A DNA stretch of 64,000 bases from Saprospiraceae bacterium (GCA_026129545.1 JAHCHX010000002.1:496001-560000); one strand, 5' to 3'. Shown: positions 51,718 through 61,576, numbered from the stretch's first letter. Translations and numbers: made by a program. The notes: generated from the letters alone by a model not told the origin.

Positions 51718-54700
51718 ATGAAGCACTTTAACAAAAAATTTCTCCTAACACTTGTTTGGAGCTTTGTCCTGTCGGGGAGCGCGCTCTTCGGTCAGCGGCA
51801 AATAACAGGCAGGGTGACGGATGCCGACAATGGCGAGGCGCTCATCGGGGCCAGCGTTATTGTAAAAGGTACAACCGTCGGCGCTATCACGGATTTTGAC
51901 GGGCGCTACACACTTCGCCTGCCCGACGACGCGACCGAAATCAGATATTCCTACACTGGTTATGCTGAAGTAGTACTGGCCATTGGCACCTCCGATGTCA
52001 TGGACGTCCAGCTGTCGCCGGGCACCGCGCTCGACGAAGTGTTGGTCATTGGTTATGGCAGCGTAAAAAAGGAAGATGCCACAGGAACGGTGAACGCGGT
52101 GAGCGAAAAAAGTTTCAACCGCGGCGCCATTGTGAACCCTGAGCAACTCTTGGCGGGCAAAGTGGCGGGGGTATCTATCACCCCCAACAGCGGCGAGCCG
52201 GGTGCTGCCGCTTCCATCCGCATTCGGGGAGGCACCTCGGTGGGAGCCAGCAACGAGCCTTTGTTTGTCATTGACGGGGTGCCGCTCAAGAATGACGGCT
52301 ATGCAGGCGGCCGCAACCCGCTCAATTTTCTCAACCCTTCCGACATCGAGACCATCACGGTGCTGAAAGATGCCTCAGCGGCGGCCATTTATGGTTCGCG
52401 GGGAGCCAACGGGGTCATCATCATCACCACCAAAAAAGGTCAGAAAGGCGCGAGACCTCGCCTCACTTACGACGGCTATTACACGACCTCCTCTTTTAAT
52501 GAAAAGCCCAACGTGCTGAACGCGGAGCAGTTCCGCAACGTGGTGACATTCGTGGCACCCAACCGTTTGGAAAAACTGGGCAACGCCAACACCAACTGGT
52601 TCGACGAAATCACACAGACCGCCGGCGGCCACAGCCATTCGCTGAGCTTCTCCAACGGCGGCACCAATTCTGGGTTCCGCGCGTCGGTAGGCTATCAGCA
52701 ATTGGAAGGCGTGATGCGCACCTCCGAACTGGAGCGTACCAGCATCTCCATCAACTATAATCAGGCGATGTTCGACGACCGCCTGAATATCAACGTGAAC
52801 GCCAAGGGCGCACTGACCACCAACCAATTCGACCCCGGCCAAATCGGTGCCGCATGGGCGCTCGACCCCACGCAACCTGTGTACGACCCCTCGAACACGG
52901 CCTTTGGTGGGTTCTTTGAGTATGGTTTTTCAGGTGCGCCGCGCAACCCCGTGTCGGCTTATTCGCAAATTGAAAACCGAGGCAAGGCATTCCGCAACCT
53001 CGGCAACCTCGAAGCAGAGTATTTTTTCAAAAACTGGGTACCCGGGCTGAGCGCCAAAATCAACCTCGGCTACGACGCCACCAACGGCGAGCAGCAGATT
53101 TTCACACCGACGACTTATCAGAACAAAATCGTCAGCAACCGCGACGGCAACATCCGCAGCGAAGGGTTCTCGCGCATCAACCCCTTGTTGGAGTACTACA
53201 TGAACTACCGCAAGGAACTTGGCGAAAACCATCGCTTCGACGTGACAGGGGGCTACTCTTATCAGGATTTCATCGAAAAATATCAAGGCTACGATGCCTT
53301 CGACCTCACCACCAACAGCTTGGGCGTGGGTGGCGCAGGCTCGGCCCTGCAATCCATCCCCTTCTTTAGCGAGGTGCAAAACCGCCTGATTTCCTTCTTC
53401 GGCAGGGTCAATTACTCGTTCAAAGACCGCTATCTGTTTACGGCGACGGTGCGCCGCGACGGCTCCACCCGTTTCGGCCCCAACAATCGCTGGGGCACAT
53501 TCCCCTCCGCCGCTTTCGCTTGGCGCATCATGCAAGAGGACTGGGCGCAGGGCATCAGCTCTACCCTCTCCGATTTGAAGCTCCGCTTGAGCTATGGCAT
53601 CACGGGCAACCAAGACATCCTCAACTTTGGCTACTTGCCCACTTACCGCTTCGGCGACGTGCGCGCACGCTACCAGTTCGGCTTCGACAACGGCCAACCC
53701 GTCTTCGTCACCACCGCGCGCCCGAATGGCTACGACCCCAACCTGAAATGGGAAGAGACTTCTTCCTACAACGTTGGACTTGACTTCGGCTTCCTCAATG
53801 GTCGCATCAACGGCTCTATTGACTACTACTACAAGCGCACCAAAGATTTGCTTTTCACCGTCAACATCCCGGCAGGCACCAACCTGACCGACCGCATCCT
53901 GACCAACATCGGCGAACTGGAAAACAAAGGCATCGAACTCGCCCTTGATGGCTATGTGCTCAACAAGCGCGACCTGTCGTGGAATCTGGGCTTCAACATC
54001 GCTGCCAACCAAAACAAAGTGCTGGCGATTGACCGCATCAGTGACCAAGGCGTGCTGACTGGAGGCATCTCCGGCGGCGTGGGCAACTTTGTGCAAATCC
54101 TGCAAGTGGGCCAGCCCGTCAACTCTTTCTTTGTTTTCAAGCAAAAATTCGATGCCAACGGCAAGCCGCTTACCGATGGGGTGGATTACAACGACGACGG
54201 GGTCATCAATCTGGCCGACATGTACGAAGATGTGAATGGCGATGGAAAAGTGGACGACAACGACAAGCGCCCATTCAAAAAGCCAGCCGCCGACCTGCTT
54301 ATCGGTATCACCTCTTCGTTCAACTTCAAAGGCATTGACCTGACTTTCACTTTGCGCGGCAACGCAGGCAACTATGTGTACAACAACAATGCTTCCAACG
54401 GTGGTTATTTCAACCGGGTGAACGAGCGCGGAGATATTTTCTTGAACAACCTCCACACATCGGCATTGGTGTCCAACTTCAACGGGCCGCAGTATTTCTC
54501 CGATTTCTACGTCGAGGATGCATCCTTCTTGCGGATGGACAACATCACGTTGGGCTACACATTGCCCAAGATGCCGGGTCGCTCGTCGCTCCGCCTCTAT
54601 GTGACCGCGCAAAACCCGTTCGTGTGGACGCGCTACACGGGCCTCAACCCCGAGGTGGCCGGAGGCATTGACAACAACCCCTATCCTTGGTCGCGTGCTT

Positions 54701-54729
54701 ATGTGTTCGGGATGAGCCTCGGGCTTTGA
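51718..54729 (+). CDS. SusC/RagA-type TonB-dependent outer-membrane transporter
   Basis: 1003 residues from ATG 51718 (KKFLLTLVWSFVLSGSALFG signal). About 28-110: CarboxypepD_reg-like domain (GRVTDADNGEALIGASVIVK). Plug begins with DEVLVIGYGSVKKEDATGTV and includes SIRIRGGTSVGASNEPLFVI; the barrel fills the rest and ends FGMSLGL. It imports glycans or peptides together with the SusD lipoprotein encoded next. First gene of a three-gene operon; no glycoside hydrolase follows, so the cargo is open. Confidence 0.93.
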   Translation: MKHFNKKFLLTLVWSFVLSGSALFGQRQITGRVTDADNGEALIGASVIVKGTTVGAITDFDGRYTLRLPDDATEIRYSYTGYAEVVLAIGTSDVMDVQLSPGTALDEVLVIGYGSVKKEDATGTVNAVSEKSFNRGAIVNPEQLLAGKVAGVSITPNSGEPGAAASIRIRGGTSVGASNEPLFVIDGVPLKNDGYAGGRNPLNFLNPSDIETITVLKDASAAAIYGSRGANGVIIITTKKGQKGARPRLTYDGYYTTSSFNEKPNVLNAEQFRNVVTFVAPNRLEKLGNANTNWFDEITQTAGGHSHSLSFSNGGTNSGFRASVGYQQLEGVMRTSELERTSISINYNQAMFDDRLNINVNAKGALTTNQFDPGQIGAAWALDPTQPVYDPSNTAFGGFFEYGFSGAPRNPVSAYSQIENRGKAFRNLGNLEAEYFFKNWVPGLSAKINLGYDATNGEQQIFTPTTYQNKIVSNRDGNIRSEGFSRINPLLEYYMNYRKELGENHRFDVTGGYSYQDFIEKYQGYDAFDLTTNSLGVGGAGSALQSIPFFSEVQNRLISFFGRVNYSFKDRYLFTATVRRDGSTRFGPNNRWGTFPSAAFAWRIMQEDWAQGISSTLSDLKLRLSYGITGNQDILNFGYLPTYRFGDVRARYQFGFDNGQPVFVTTARPNGYDPNLKWEETSSYNVGLDFGFLNGRINGSIDYYYKRTKDLLFTVNIPAGTNLTDRILTNIGELENKGIELALDGYVLNKRDLSWNLGFNIAANQNKVLAIDRISDQGVLTGGISGGVGNFVQILQVGQPVNSFFVFKQKFDANGKPLTDGVDYNDDGVINLADMYEDVNGDGKVDDNDKRPFKKPAADLLIGITSSFNFKGIDLTFTLRGNAGNYVYNNNASNGGYFNRVNERGDIFLNNLHTSALVSNFNGPQYFSDFYVEDASFLRMDNITLGYTLPKMPGRSSLRLYVTAQNPFVWTRYTGLNPEVAGGIDNNPYPWSRAYVFGMSLGL

Positions 54730-54794
54730 CCGTCACAGGGGGCAATCGCCCCGCCAAGTCATTTTTCTTCACGAAAAAAACAAACTCACTTGAT

Positions 54795-56369
54795 ATGAAA
54801 ACTTTGCTAAAAAGTTCTCTCATTGTTTCATTGTTGGCCATCGGTGCATGCACCGACCTTGACATAGAGCCAACCGACCGGGTCACCGCCGAAGTGCTGT
54901 TCAAAGACGAGTCAGCCTATCGCGCTTTCATCGCCCGCGTCTATGCCGGATTGGCCGTCACTGGCCAATCCGGGCCGGCAGGCAACGCCGACATCTCCAG
55001 CCTCGACGAAGGCTTTTCCAATTACTTGCGCCAGTACTGGCAATTGCAGGAACTGACCACCGACGAGGCGGTCATTGGTTGGGGCGACGAGGGTCTGCCC
55101 GATTTGCACAACCACACCTGGACACCCGCCAACCAATTCGTGCGAGCCATGTATTACCGGATATTTTTCCAAGTCAGCATGGCCAACGAGTTTTTGCGCG
55201 AGACAACCGACGACAAACTCAACGCCCGTGGCGTGAGCGACGCCACCCGCCAGTCCATCAGAGCCTATCGCGCCGAGGCCCGCTTCCTGCGCGCACTGAG
55301 CTACTGGCATGGCATGGACCTCGTGGGCAACATCCCTTTCTACACAGAGGAATCGGGCTTTGGCTCCGCACCGCCGCCACAGGCTACCCGCCGCGAGATT
55401 TTCAACTTCATTGACAATGAGTTGAAAGCAATCGAAAACGAAATGGCGGCTCCCGGTCAGAACGACTACGGACGCGCCGACCGCGCCGCCGTGTGGATGT
55501 TGCAAGCAAAGCTATATCTCAACGCACGGGTTTACATCGGCGAAGAGCGCAACACAGAGTGCATCGCCGCTTGCAAGAAAGTGATTGACACTGGCATCTA
55601 CTCGCTGGAAGACAACTGGCGCAACCTGTTCAAGACCGACAATCACCTGTCGCGGGAAATCATTTTCGCCATTCCGTTTGACGGCCTCAGCACCCAAACC
55701 TGGGGCGGCATGACCTACCTCGTGCACGCACCCGTGGGCGGCAGCATGAACGCAGCCGACTATGGCATCAACGGCGGGTGGTTTGGCCTTCGCACCACCA
55801 GCGCCTTGGTAGACCTGTTCCCCGACCCCACTGGCATCGTGGACGAACGCGCCAACTTCTACACCAACGGCCAAAGCAAGGAAATCAATTCCATCAGCAA
55901 CTTCAGCGACGGCTATGCGGTGCAGAAATTCACCAACGTCTCCTCCGACGGCACACCCGGCCTCGACCTCGACCACCCCGACACGGACTATCCGATGTTC
56001 CGGCTCGCCGACGCTTACCTGATGTACGCGGAAGCAGTGCTGCGCGGCGGCACTGGCGGCGACCTCGGCACGGCGCTCAACTATGTGAACGCGCTGCGCG
56101 AACGTGCCTACAACAATAGCTCAGGCAACTTGTCCGCCGCCAACCTGACGCTGGATTTCATCCTCAACGAGCGCGCTCGTGAACTATACTGGGAGGGCCA
56201 CCGCCGCACGGACCTCGTTCGTTTCAACCAATTCACCGAGAACGGTGTATGGCCCTGGAAAGGCGGCGTGAAAGAAGGCCGCACGACCGAAGCTTTCCGC
56301 AACCTCTTCCCCATTCCGACTTCGGAGATTCTGGCGAATAGAAACCTTCAACAGAACACCGGGTATTGA
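54795..56369 (+). CDS. SusD/RagB-type substrate-binding lipoprotein
   Basis: 524 residues from ATG 54795 (lipoprotein signal SLIVSLLAIGAC). Family features: VRAMYYRIFFQVSMANEFL, YRAEARFLRALSYWHGMDLV, the later RLADAYLMYAEAVLRGG and the C-terminal NERARELYWEGHRRTDLVRF. It caps the SusC barrel on the cell surface and binds substrate. 65 bp after susC. Confidence 0.93.
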   Translation: MKTLLKSSLIVSLLAIGACTDLDIEPTDRVTAEVLFKDESAYRAFIARVYAGLAVTGQSGPAGNADISSLDEGFSNYLRQYWQLQELTTDEAVIGWGDEGLPDLHNHTWTPANQFVRAMYYRIFFQVSMANEFLRETTDDKLNARGVSDATRQSIRAYRAEARFLRALSYWHGMDLVGNIPFYTEESGFGSAPPPQATRREIFNFIDNELKAIENEMAAPGQNDYGRADRAAVWMLQAKLYLNARVYIGEERNTECIAACKKVIDTGIYSLEDNWRNLFKTDNHLSREIIFAIPFDGLSTQTWGGMTYLVHAPVGGSMNAADYGINGGWFGLRTTSALVDLFPDPTGIVDERANFYTNGQSKEINSISNFSDGYAVQKFTNVSSDGTPGLDLDHPDTDYPMFRLADAYLMYAEAVLRGGTGGDLGTALNYVNALRERAYNNSSGNLSAANLTLDFILNERARELYWEGHRRTDLVRFNQFTENGVWPWKGGVKEGRTTEAFRNLFPIPTSEILANRNLQQNTGY

Positions 56370-56392
56370 TTCATCATTAAAATAAAAAAAGC

Positions 56393-58225
56393 ATGAAGCA
56401 TATTTTTAAAAATTCACTCCTGCTGCTGGGCGCGTTCGTGCTGTTCTTCGCCTGCAAAAAGGAAGAATTGGACCTCGCCGCGCTCACCGACTTTCCGCCG
56501 GGCGTGTTCAGCATAACACCCGCCAATGGCGCCGTCGTCGGCTCCGGCCAAAATTTCGATGTGGTGGTGAAGTTCGTCTCCGGCAGCGTCTCCACGCTGG
56601 CCTCCTCCACCGTGACGCTCACCAACGACGCAGGCACACAAATCGCCACCAAAACGCAATCGCTCACCGGCACTGCCGACTCTCTCCTGATAGAGGGCAG
56701 CTCGTTCAATGCCGCAAGCCTTCCGCTTGGCAAATACAAATTGGTCGTCTCCGTCACCGATACGAAAGGCAAGACGCAATCGCGCACCACAGGTTTTGAA
56801 ATCGGCATCAAGCCCAATATCGGCATCATCGGCTCTGCCACACCGGGCGGATGGGGCGAAGACACGGATATGCCCGAGGTCAGCCCCGGCGTGTATGAGC
56901 TCGTCATCACCCTCACCGACGGCGAGGTGAAATTTCGCGCCGACAATGCATGGGCTGTCAACTGGGGGGCCTCCAGTTTCCCCACGGGCGTAGGCACACA
57001 GGATGGCCCGAACATACCCGTCCCGGCAGGCACATGGAAAGTGCGCTTCGAGTTCCCGAGCGGCGCGTATAGTTTCACGCCTGCTATCACGTTTGCCAGC
57101 AACGCGAGCGCGCTCTATTTGCTCGGCTCGTTCAACAACTTCCAAGGGAGTCAATACAAGTTCAACCTTGTGGCTGACAACACTTGGGTCTTGAATGAAA
57201 TCCTGCTCAAGCCTGGCGACTTGTTCAAATTCTCCGAAGGCCCCAACTTCATGGGTCAAAACTGGGGCGACAACGACGGTGACGGCAGAGCCGAACTGTT
57301 TGGCAACAACATCACCTTCAACGCACCCGAAGGCGAGGCGTACTACACCATTTCCTTCAACGACAGGACACGACTCTACACCGTCGAATTCCTGCGTTAC
57401 CCCGTCATCGGCATCATCGGCAGCGCCACGCCCACCGGCTGGGACTCCGACACGGAAATGACCAACATCGGTGGCGGCAATTTTGAAATCAAGATGACCC
57501 TCACCGACGGCGAGGTGAAATTCCGCGCCAACAAAAGCTGGGGCACCAACTGGGGTGGCAGCACTTTTCCCACGGGAACCGCCACACTCAACGGCCCCAA
57601 CATCCCGGTGGTGGCAGGCTCCTATATCATCACCTTCAGCCCCGGCACGGGGGCCTACAGATTTGAGCCAGACGCGGGCATTGCCTCGGTGGGCATCATC
57701 GGAAACGCCACACCCGGCGGCTGGGACACCGAAACGCCAATGAAACCCAACGGCGATGGCACTTTCAGTTTAATCATAGGGCTTGGCAACGGTGAGGCAA
57801 AATTCCGCGCCAACAACAGCTGGGACATCAACTGGGGCGCAGGCTCTTTCCCAACCGGGACAGGCACCCAAAATGGCCCGAACATCCCGGTCTCGAAAGG
57901 CATTTACTTCGTCACTTTCAACGCCAACACGGGTGAATACAGCTTCACGCCCGCCTCTATCGGCATCATCGGCAACGCCACGCCCGGTGGCTGGGACACC
58001 GATACCAACATGGCCGAAAACACGGAGGTCGGCGTGGTCACCCTCAATATCACGCTGACGGCCGGTGAGGCAAAATTCCGCGCCAACGACAGCTGGGACA
58101 ACAACTGGGGCGGCAGCGGCTTCCCATCTGGCGTTGCCACGCCCAACGGGCCGAACATCCCGATTCCCGGCGGAACGTACAACGTGCGGTTCAACGTGAA
58201 CACGGGAGAGTATTCGTTCAACTAA
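56393..58225 (+). CDS. SusE/SusF-like surface lipoprotein with five repeated binding modules
   Basis: 610 residues. Lipoprotein signal ending FVLFFAC (C21), then a SusE-type N-terminal Ig-like domain (about 30-140). Four closely similar modules lie at about 143-230, 339-426, 433-520 and 523-610; each opens GIIGSATPGGW-like, has KFRANxSW...NWG and FPTGxxTxNGPNIP, and ends Y(S/R)F. A fifth, divergent module is at 238-335. By analogy with SusE/SusF these are starch-type carbohydrate-binding modules; here the sugar is unknown. Ends in a strong terminator. Confidence 0.85.
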   Translation: MKHIFKNSLLLLGAFVLFFACKKEELDLAALTDFPPGVFSITPANGAVVGSGQNFDVVVKFVSGSVSTLASSTVTLTNDAGTQIATKTQSLTGTADSLLIEGSSFNAASLPLGKYKLVVSVTDTKGKTQSRTTGFEIGIKPNIGIIGSATPGGWGEDTDMPEVSPGVYELVITLTDGEVKFRADNAWAVNWGASSFPTGVGTQDGPNIPVPAGTWKVRFEFPSGAYSFTPAITFASNASALYLLGSFNNFQGSQYKFNLVADNTWVLNEILLKPGDLFKFSEGPNFMGQNWGDNDGDGRAELFGNNITFNAPEGEAYYTISFNDRTRLYTVEFLRYPVIGIIGSATPTGWDSDTEMTNIGGGNFEIKMTLTDGEVKFRANKSWGTNWGGSTFPTGTATLNGPNIPVVAGSYIITFSPGTGAYRFEPDAGIASVGIIGNATPGGWDTETPMKPNGDGTFSLIIGLGNGEAKFRANNSWDINWGAGSFPTGTGTQNGPNIPVSKGIYFVTFNANTGEYSFTPASIGIIGNATPGGWDTDTNMAENTEVGVVTLNITLTAGEAKFRANDSWDNNWGGSGFPSGVATPNGPNIPIPGGTYNVRFNVNTGEYSFN

Positions 58226-58252
58226 AATCAGGCTTGATAAACGCCGGTGCAA

Positions 58253-58290
58253 TGAGCCATCCCGCCAATCGCGGGGTGGCTCATTTTTTT
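58253..58290 (+). terminator. intrinsic terminator of the Sus operon
   Basis: TGAGCCATCCCGC...GCGGGGTGGCTCA forms a stem of about 13 bp with one mismatch and is followed by seven T. It lies 28 bp after the SusE/F-like stop. Confidence 0.75.
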
Positions 58291-58423
58291 GCACAAGCCC
58301 CCTAAAAAAACCGCCCACTCGTCCTTTGAAAAATGTCTTTCGCGCCCTGCTTGGTGTTTTCACCAAGCAGTATCGTGAGCGGCGACGCAACGCTCACCGC
58401 GACAATGTCTTTTCATCGAAAAA

Positions 58424-58455
58424 TTTGGTTTAAAAAATAAACTACTTTACATTTG
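58424..58455 (+). promoter_or_regulatory. Bacteroidota-type promoter
   Basis: TTTG at 58424-58427, 20 nt, TACATTTG at 58448-58455: exact -33/-7 consensus. The ATG is at 58492. Confidence 0.65.
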
Positions 58456-58491
58456 TGCAAAATTTTAAAATCTAAACTAAATTTTTCCTCC

Positions 58492-59082
58492 ATGCAACAA
58501 GAAGAAAAAACACTCAATCCGCAGGAAAGCCTGCGCCTCATCCGCGAGACCATTGACCTTGCCAAGCGTGGGGTAGGAGAAAACGGGTTTCAATTTTTGT
58601 GGTGGGGCTGGCTGGTAGTGGCCGCTTGTCTGGCCGAATACTACATGCTGGTGAATGGCTACGGGGAACGGGCTCATTTGGCCTGGATGGTTATGCCTTT
58701 GCTCGGCGCACCGGGTTCGTTGATATACGAATGGCGGCGCGACCAGAAACAACAGGAAAAAAACATCGTGCGCGAGCTGTACGGCTACCTATGGCTTGGT
58801 TTCGGCATCTCGCTGGTTTTGACATTGGTCATTAGCGTTATGAGACAAATTCCCCCGGTCCCTATGGTACTCGTCTTGGCGGGATTTGCCACGTTCATGT
58901 CTGGCATCCTCATTCGGTTTCGCCCATTGGTGTTTGGCGGCTTGACTCTTTGGGCAGGTGCCGTTCTTTGCCTGTTCGTCGCCGTGCGCGAACATTCCTT
59001 GGTGGAAGCAGGGGCCGTGGTGCTGGGTTATCTTTTGCCGGGCTATTGGTTGAACCACAAAGCACGGAAGCAACATGTTTAA
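58492..59082 (+). CDS. membrane protein linked to a winged-helix regulator
   Basis: 196 residues from ATG 58492, after the promoter; the longer frame from 58453 starts inside the -7 element. The N-terminus (NPQESLRLIRETIDLAKRGV) is soluble, followed by five to six hydrophobic helices in pairs (GWLVVAACLAEYYML, LWLGFGISLVLTLVISVM). No family name is certain. It overlaps the winged-helix gene by 8 nt; this pairing recurs in Bacteroidota, so they likely act together. Confidence 0.65.
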   Translation: MQQEEKTLNPQESLRLIRETIDLAKRGVGENGFQFLWWGWLVVAACLAEYYMLVNGYGERAHLAWMVMPLLGAPGSLIYEWRRDQKQQEKNIVRELYGYLWLGFGISLVLTLVISVMRQIPPVPMVLVLAGFATFMSGILIRFRPLVFGGLTLWAGAVLCLFVAVREHSLVEAGAVVLGYLLPGYWLNHKARKQHV

Positions 59083-59356
59083 GGAATTGGACCCTTTGCT
59101 ACTGTCGCAATTGCGACTGGCCATCATGTCGTATCTGATGGTGGCGCGTGAAGCGGATTTCAATTTGCTGAAAGAGCAAACGGATGCCACGGCAGGCAAC
59201 CTGAGCGCACAAATCAGCAAATTGCAGGAAGCTGGCTACATCGAGGTGGAAAAGACCTACCGCAACAATTACCCGCTCACCATCTGCCGGATTACGGAGA
59301 AAGGTGTGGAAGCGTTCGATGCTTTTTACAAGGACCTGAAATCATATTTTGAATAG
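59075..59356 (+). CDS. winged-helix transcriptional regulator (HTH_34-like)
   Basis: 93 residues. One wHTH domain: SQLRLAIMSYLMVAREADFN, recognition helix DATAGNLSAQISKLQEAGYI and wing EKTYRNNYPLTICRITEKG. Small dedicated regulators of this type are usually auto-regulatory and control the gene they overlap, here the upstream membrane protein. Confidence 0.85.
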   Translation: MFKELDPLLLSQLRLAIMSYLMVAREADFNLLKEQTDATAGNLSAQISKLQEAGYIEVEKTYRNNYPLTICRITEKGVEAFDAFYKDLKSYFE

Positions 59357-59536
59357 ACTTGTTGCGGTGGAGGGCTTTGAGTGAAGGGGATTGTCATTTT
59401 TTCGACTGGCAAGGCAAATTTTGCAGTCGAAATCGGGCATATTCGGCGAAAAATGTAACGAAGCCAGTCGGAAAAAGGGCTTTCCCTTCGCCAAAGGCAT
59501 CCACCGCAACAAGTCTAATAACAAAACGAACAAACA

Positions 59537-60046
59537 ATGCAACACTTGGTGAGCGATGCTTGGGGATGGTTACATCTGTTTGCGTCGGTGATTGCGCTCG
59601 TCGCCGGCACCTTTGTTTTGTGGCTCGAAAAGGGGACGGTTGCGCACAAGAGAATCGGCTATCTCTATGCGTTGAGCATGGTGGTGCTCTTGAGCACGGC
59701 GTTCATGATTTACCGATTGTTCCACGGTTGGGGCATTTTTCATTGGATGGCGGTGGTAAGCGCCCTGACGCTCGCGTGTGGGTTGTGGCCTGTCCTAGCC
59801 AAATGGCCTCGCAAGCAGTACATCTCTTTGCATCTGTCATTCATGTATTGGAGCGTGATGGGGCTTTATGGTGCGTTTGCGGCTGAGACGATGGTCAGGC
59901 TGCCAAAAATCGTCATCGAAAGTGGTGTTCCCAACAAGGTCTTTTACCTGATGTCGGGCTTGGCGACAGGGCTGACCATGGCTATCGGGGCCTTCGCTTT
60001 TTTTCGGCTAAAGGGTAAATGGGATAGCAAGTTTCGAGGGGAGTGA
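59537..60046 (+). CDS. DUF2306-like four-span membrane protein
   Basis: 169 residues with four hydrophobic helices (LFASVIALVAGTFVLWLEK, RIGYLYALSMVVLLSTAFMI, WMAVVSALTLACGLWPVLA, LHLSFMYWSVMGLYGAFAAE). Conserved His residues in HLFAS, HKRIGY and LHLSF recall DUF2306 proteins, of unknown function. Ends 16 bp from the convergent HxlR gene. Confidence 0.7.
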   Translation: MQHLVSDAWGWLHLFASVIALVAGTFVLWLEKGTVAHKRIGYLYALSMVVLLSTAFMIYRLFHGWGIFHWMAVVSALTLACGLWPVLAKWPRKQYISLHLSFMYWSVMGLYGAFAAETMVRLPKIVIESGVPNKVFYLMSGLATGLTMAIGAFAFFRLKGKWDSKFRGE

Positions 60047-60062
60047 AGCCGCCCAATGTTCC

Positions 60063-60449
60063 TCAATGCCCCTTGACTTCCTCTTTCCGAACCATCTTGC
60101 CTTCAACACTGCCCAACGTTCGCCCCCACTTGGCGATTTCCTCCAACATGGGCACGGTCGTGCGGCCAAAATCGGTGAGTTCGTACTCGACCCGTGGCGG
60201 CACCTCTGGATAGACCGTGCGCCTCACCAATCCGTCTTCTTCCAAAGTTTTGAGTTGGAGGCTCAGCATTTTTTCGGTGATGTCGGGAATGCGCTTCTTG
60301 AGCTCGCTAAATCGCTTTTTGTCGTTGCGCAAATACCACAGCACCACGGTTTTCCATTTGCCGCCGATGAAGTGCATGGTGACATCAAGGGCGCAGTGAA
60401 AGGTCTCGCCTCTTAGTTGAATGACTTGTTCTTCTCCGTTGATGAGCAT
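60063..60449 (-). CDS. HxlR-family transcriptional regulator
   Basis: 128 residues. The family core CALDVTMHFIGGKWKTVVLW (Cys C19 near the N-terminus, a possible thiol sensor), the recognition part SELKKRIPDITEKMLSLQLK and wing RTVYPEVPPRVEYELTDFG are all present. Divergent from the reductase gene at 60682, with a palindrome between them; it probably represses that gene and responds to thiol or electrophile stress, as many HxlR proteins do. Confidence 0.88.
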   Translation of the reverse strand: MLINGEEQVIQLRGETFHCALDVTMHFIGGKWKTVVLWYLRNDKKRFSELKKRIPDITEKMLSLQLKTLEEDGLVRRTVYPEVPPRVEYELTDFGRTTVPMLEEIAKWGRTLGSVEGKMVRKEEVKGH

Positions 60450-60561
60450 GGCCGTTTTTTACGCTTGTTTGGTGTGTGTTGTATGGCCTCGAAAATTTTT
60501 TTTGACATTTTTTCCGCTCTAACCTGTTCGCATTCAGCAAACTTGTCACTTCCGACAGTCA

Positions 60562-60577
60562 CTGTCAAGCTTGACAG
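60562..60577. promoter_or_regulatory. palindromic operator candidate
   Basis: CTGTCAAGCTTGACAG is a perfect 16-bp palindrome in the HxlR/reductase intergenic region, just upstream of the proposed reductase promoter. Confidence 0.5.
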
Positions 60578-60581
60578 CGTA

Positions 60582-60613
60582 TTGACAAATATCGGCATCT
60601 TGACCCACCTTTG
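60582..60613 (+). promoter_or_regulatory. probable promoter of the reductase gene
   Basis: TTG at 60582-60584, 21 nt, CACCTTTG at 60606-60613 (one mismatch to TAnnTTTG). The operator palindrome ends 4 bp upstream. Confidence 0.4.
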
Positions 60614-60681
60614 CTATACTTTTTACAGTGGCTTACAAAGGTATAGCCAAATTATTTGTTTCAGCAAAAAAAATTCGCAGC

Positions 60682-61377
60682 ATGAAAATCGCAGTTCTCG
60701 GAACAGGTTCGGTTGGTCAAGCATTGGCTGGTCGTTTGGCAGGCTTGGGCCATGAAGTCGTGATGGGCACCCGCAATGTGGCGGAAAGCCTGTCGCGCAC
60801 CACTCCCGATGCTTGGGGCAACCCAGCCATTGGCACTTGGGCCACACAAAACCCGCACATCAAGTTGGTGACCTACTCGGAAGCGGCCGCTTTTTCGGAT
60901 GGCATCATCGTGCACGCCATGAACGGTTTTGCCGCTATTGACAGCCTTAAACAGGCAGGCGAGGCCAAACTGTCGGGCAAAATCCTGCTCGACATCACGA
61001 ATCCCTTGGATTTTTCAAAAGGCTTCCCGCCCTCATTGTTCGTGAGCAATACCGACAGTCTGGGCGAACAAATTCAAGCGGCCTTTCCGACTTTGAAAGT
61101 GGTAAAAACGTTAAACACTGTGACCAATCCCATCATGGTCAACCCCAGCATCATTCCCGGCGACCACACGATTTTCGTCAGTGGCAACGATGCGGATGCC
61201 AAAGCTCAAGTCGTGGAAGTGCTCAAGAGTTTTGGATGGGCGGCTCACAACATCCTTGATTTGGGCGACATCACGACCGCACGGGGCACAGAGCAGATAT
61301 TGCCTATTTGGGTGCGCCTTTACGGAGTGTTGCAAACACCGATGTTCAATTTCCATTTGAAGATGGCACCGAAGTAA
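60682..61377 (+). CDS. NAD(P)-binding reductase, F420-dependent NADP oxidoreductase family
   Basis: 231 residues from ATG 60682; a GTG start at 60628 would lie close to the promoter. Rossmann motif MKIAVLGTGSVGQALAGRLA (GTGSVG at 7-12), then VVMGTRN for the cofactor phosphate and GKILLDITNPLDFSKG. The family reduces or oxidises via F420 or NADPH; Bacteroidota lack F420, so NADPH is more likely here. Probably controlled by the divergent HxlR protein. Confidence 0.82.
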   Translation: MKIAVLGTGSVGQALAGRLAGLGHEVVMGTRNVAESLSRTTPDAWGNPAIGTWATQNPHIKLVTYSEAAAFSDGIIVHAMNGFAAIDSLKQAGEAKLSGKILLDITNPLDFSKGFPPSLFVSNTDSLGEQIQAAFPTLKVVKTLNTVTNPIMVNPSIIPGDHTIFVSGNDADAKAQVVEVLKSFGWAAHNILDLGDITTARGTEQILPIWVRLYGVLQTPMFNFHLKMAPK

Positions 61378-61576
61378 TCGGGTAAAAACTTTTCATGGTG
61401 CATGCCATCTGGCAACAAGGGCAATACTTGTCGAGAAAAGACACTCATATACCTTATGTACTGTAAAACAGCCGCTTACGCAACTGCACAATAACTTGAC
61501 CCAAACTTAATGAAGGCTTAACGGCGAGGGGGAGAGGTGTTCGGAGTTTTGCCGCTCACCATTCTCTCTTGCTCTT
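61378..61576. other. intergenic spacer
   Basis: 199 bp. No gene, repeat or clear promoter was recognised. Confidence 0.3.

Noticed and set aside
52930..54612. 560-residue minus-strand frame
   Set aside because: Shadow of SusC, whose family features are unambiguous.
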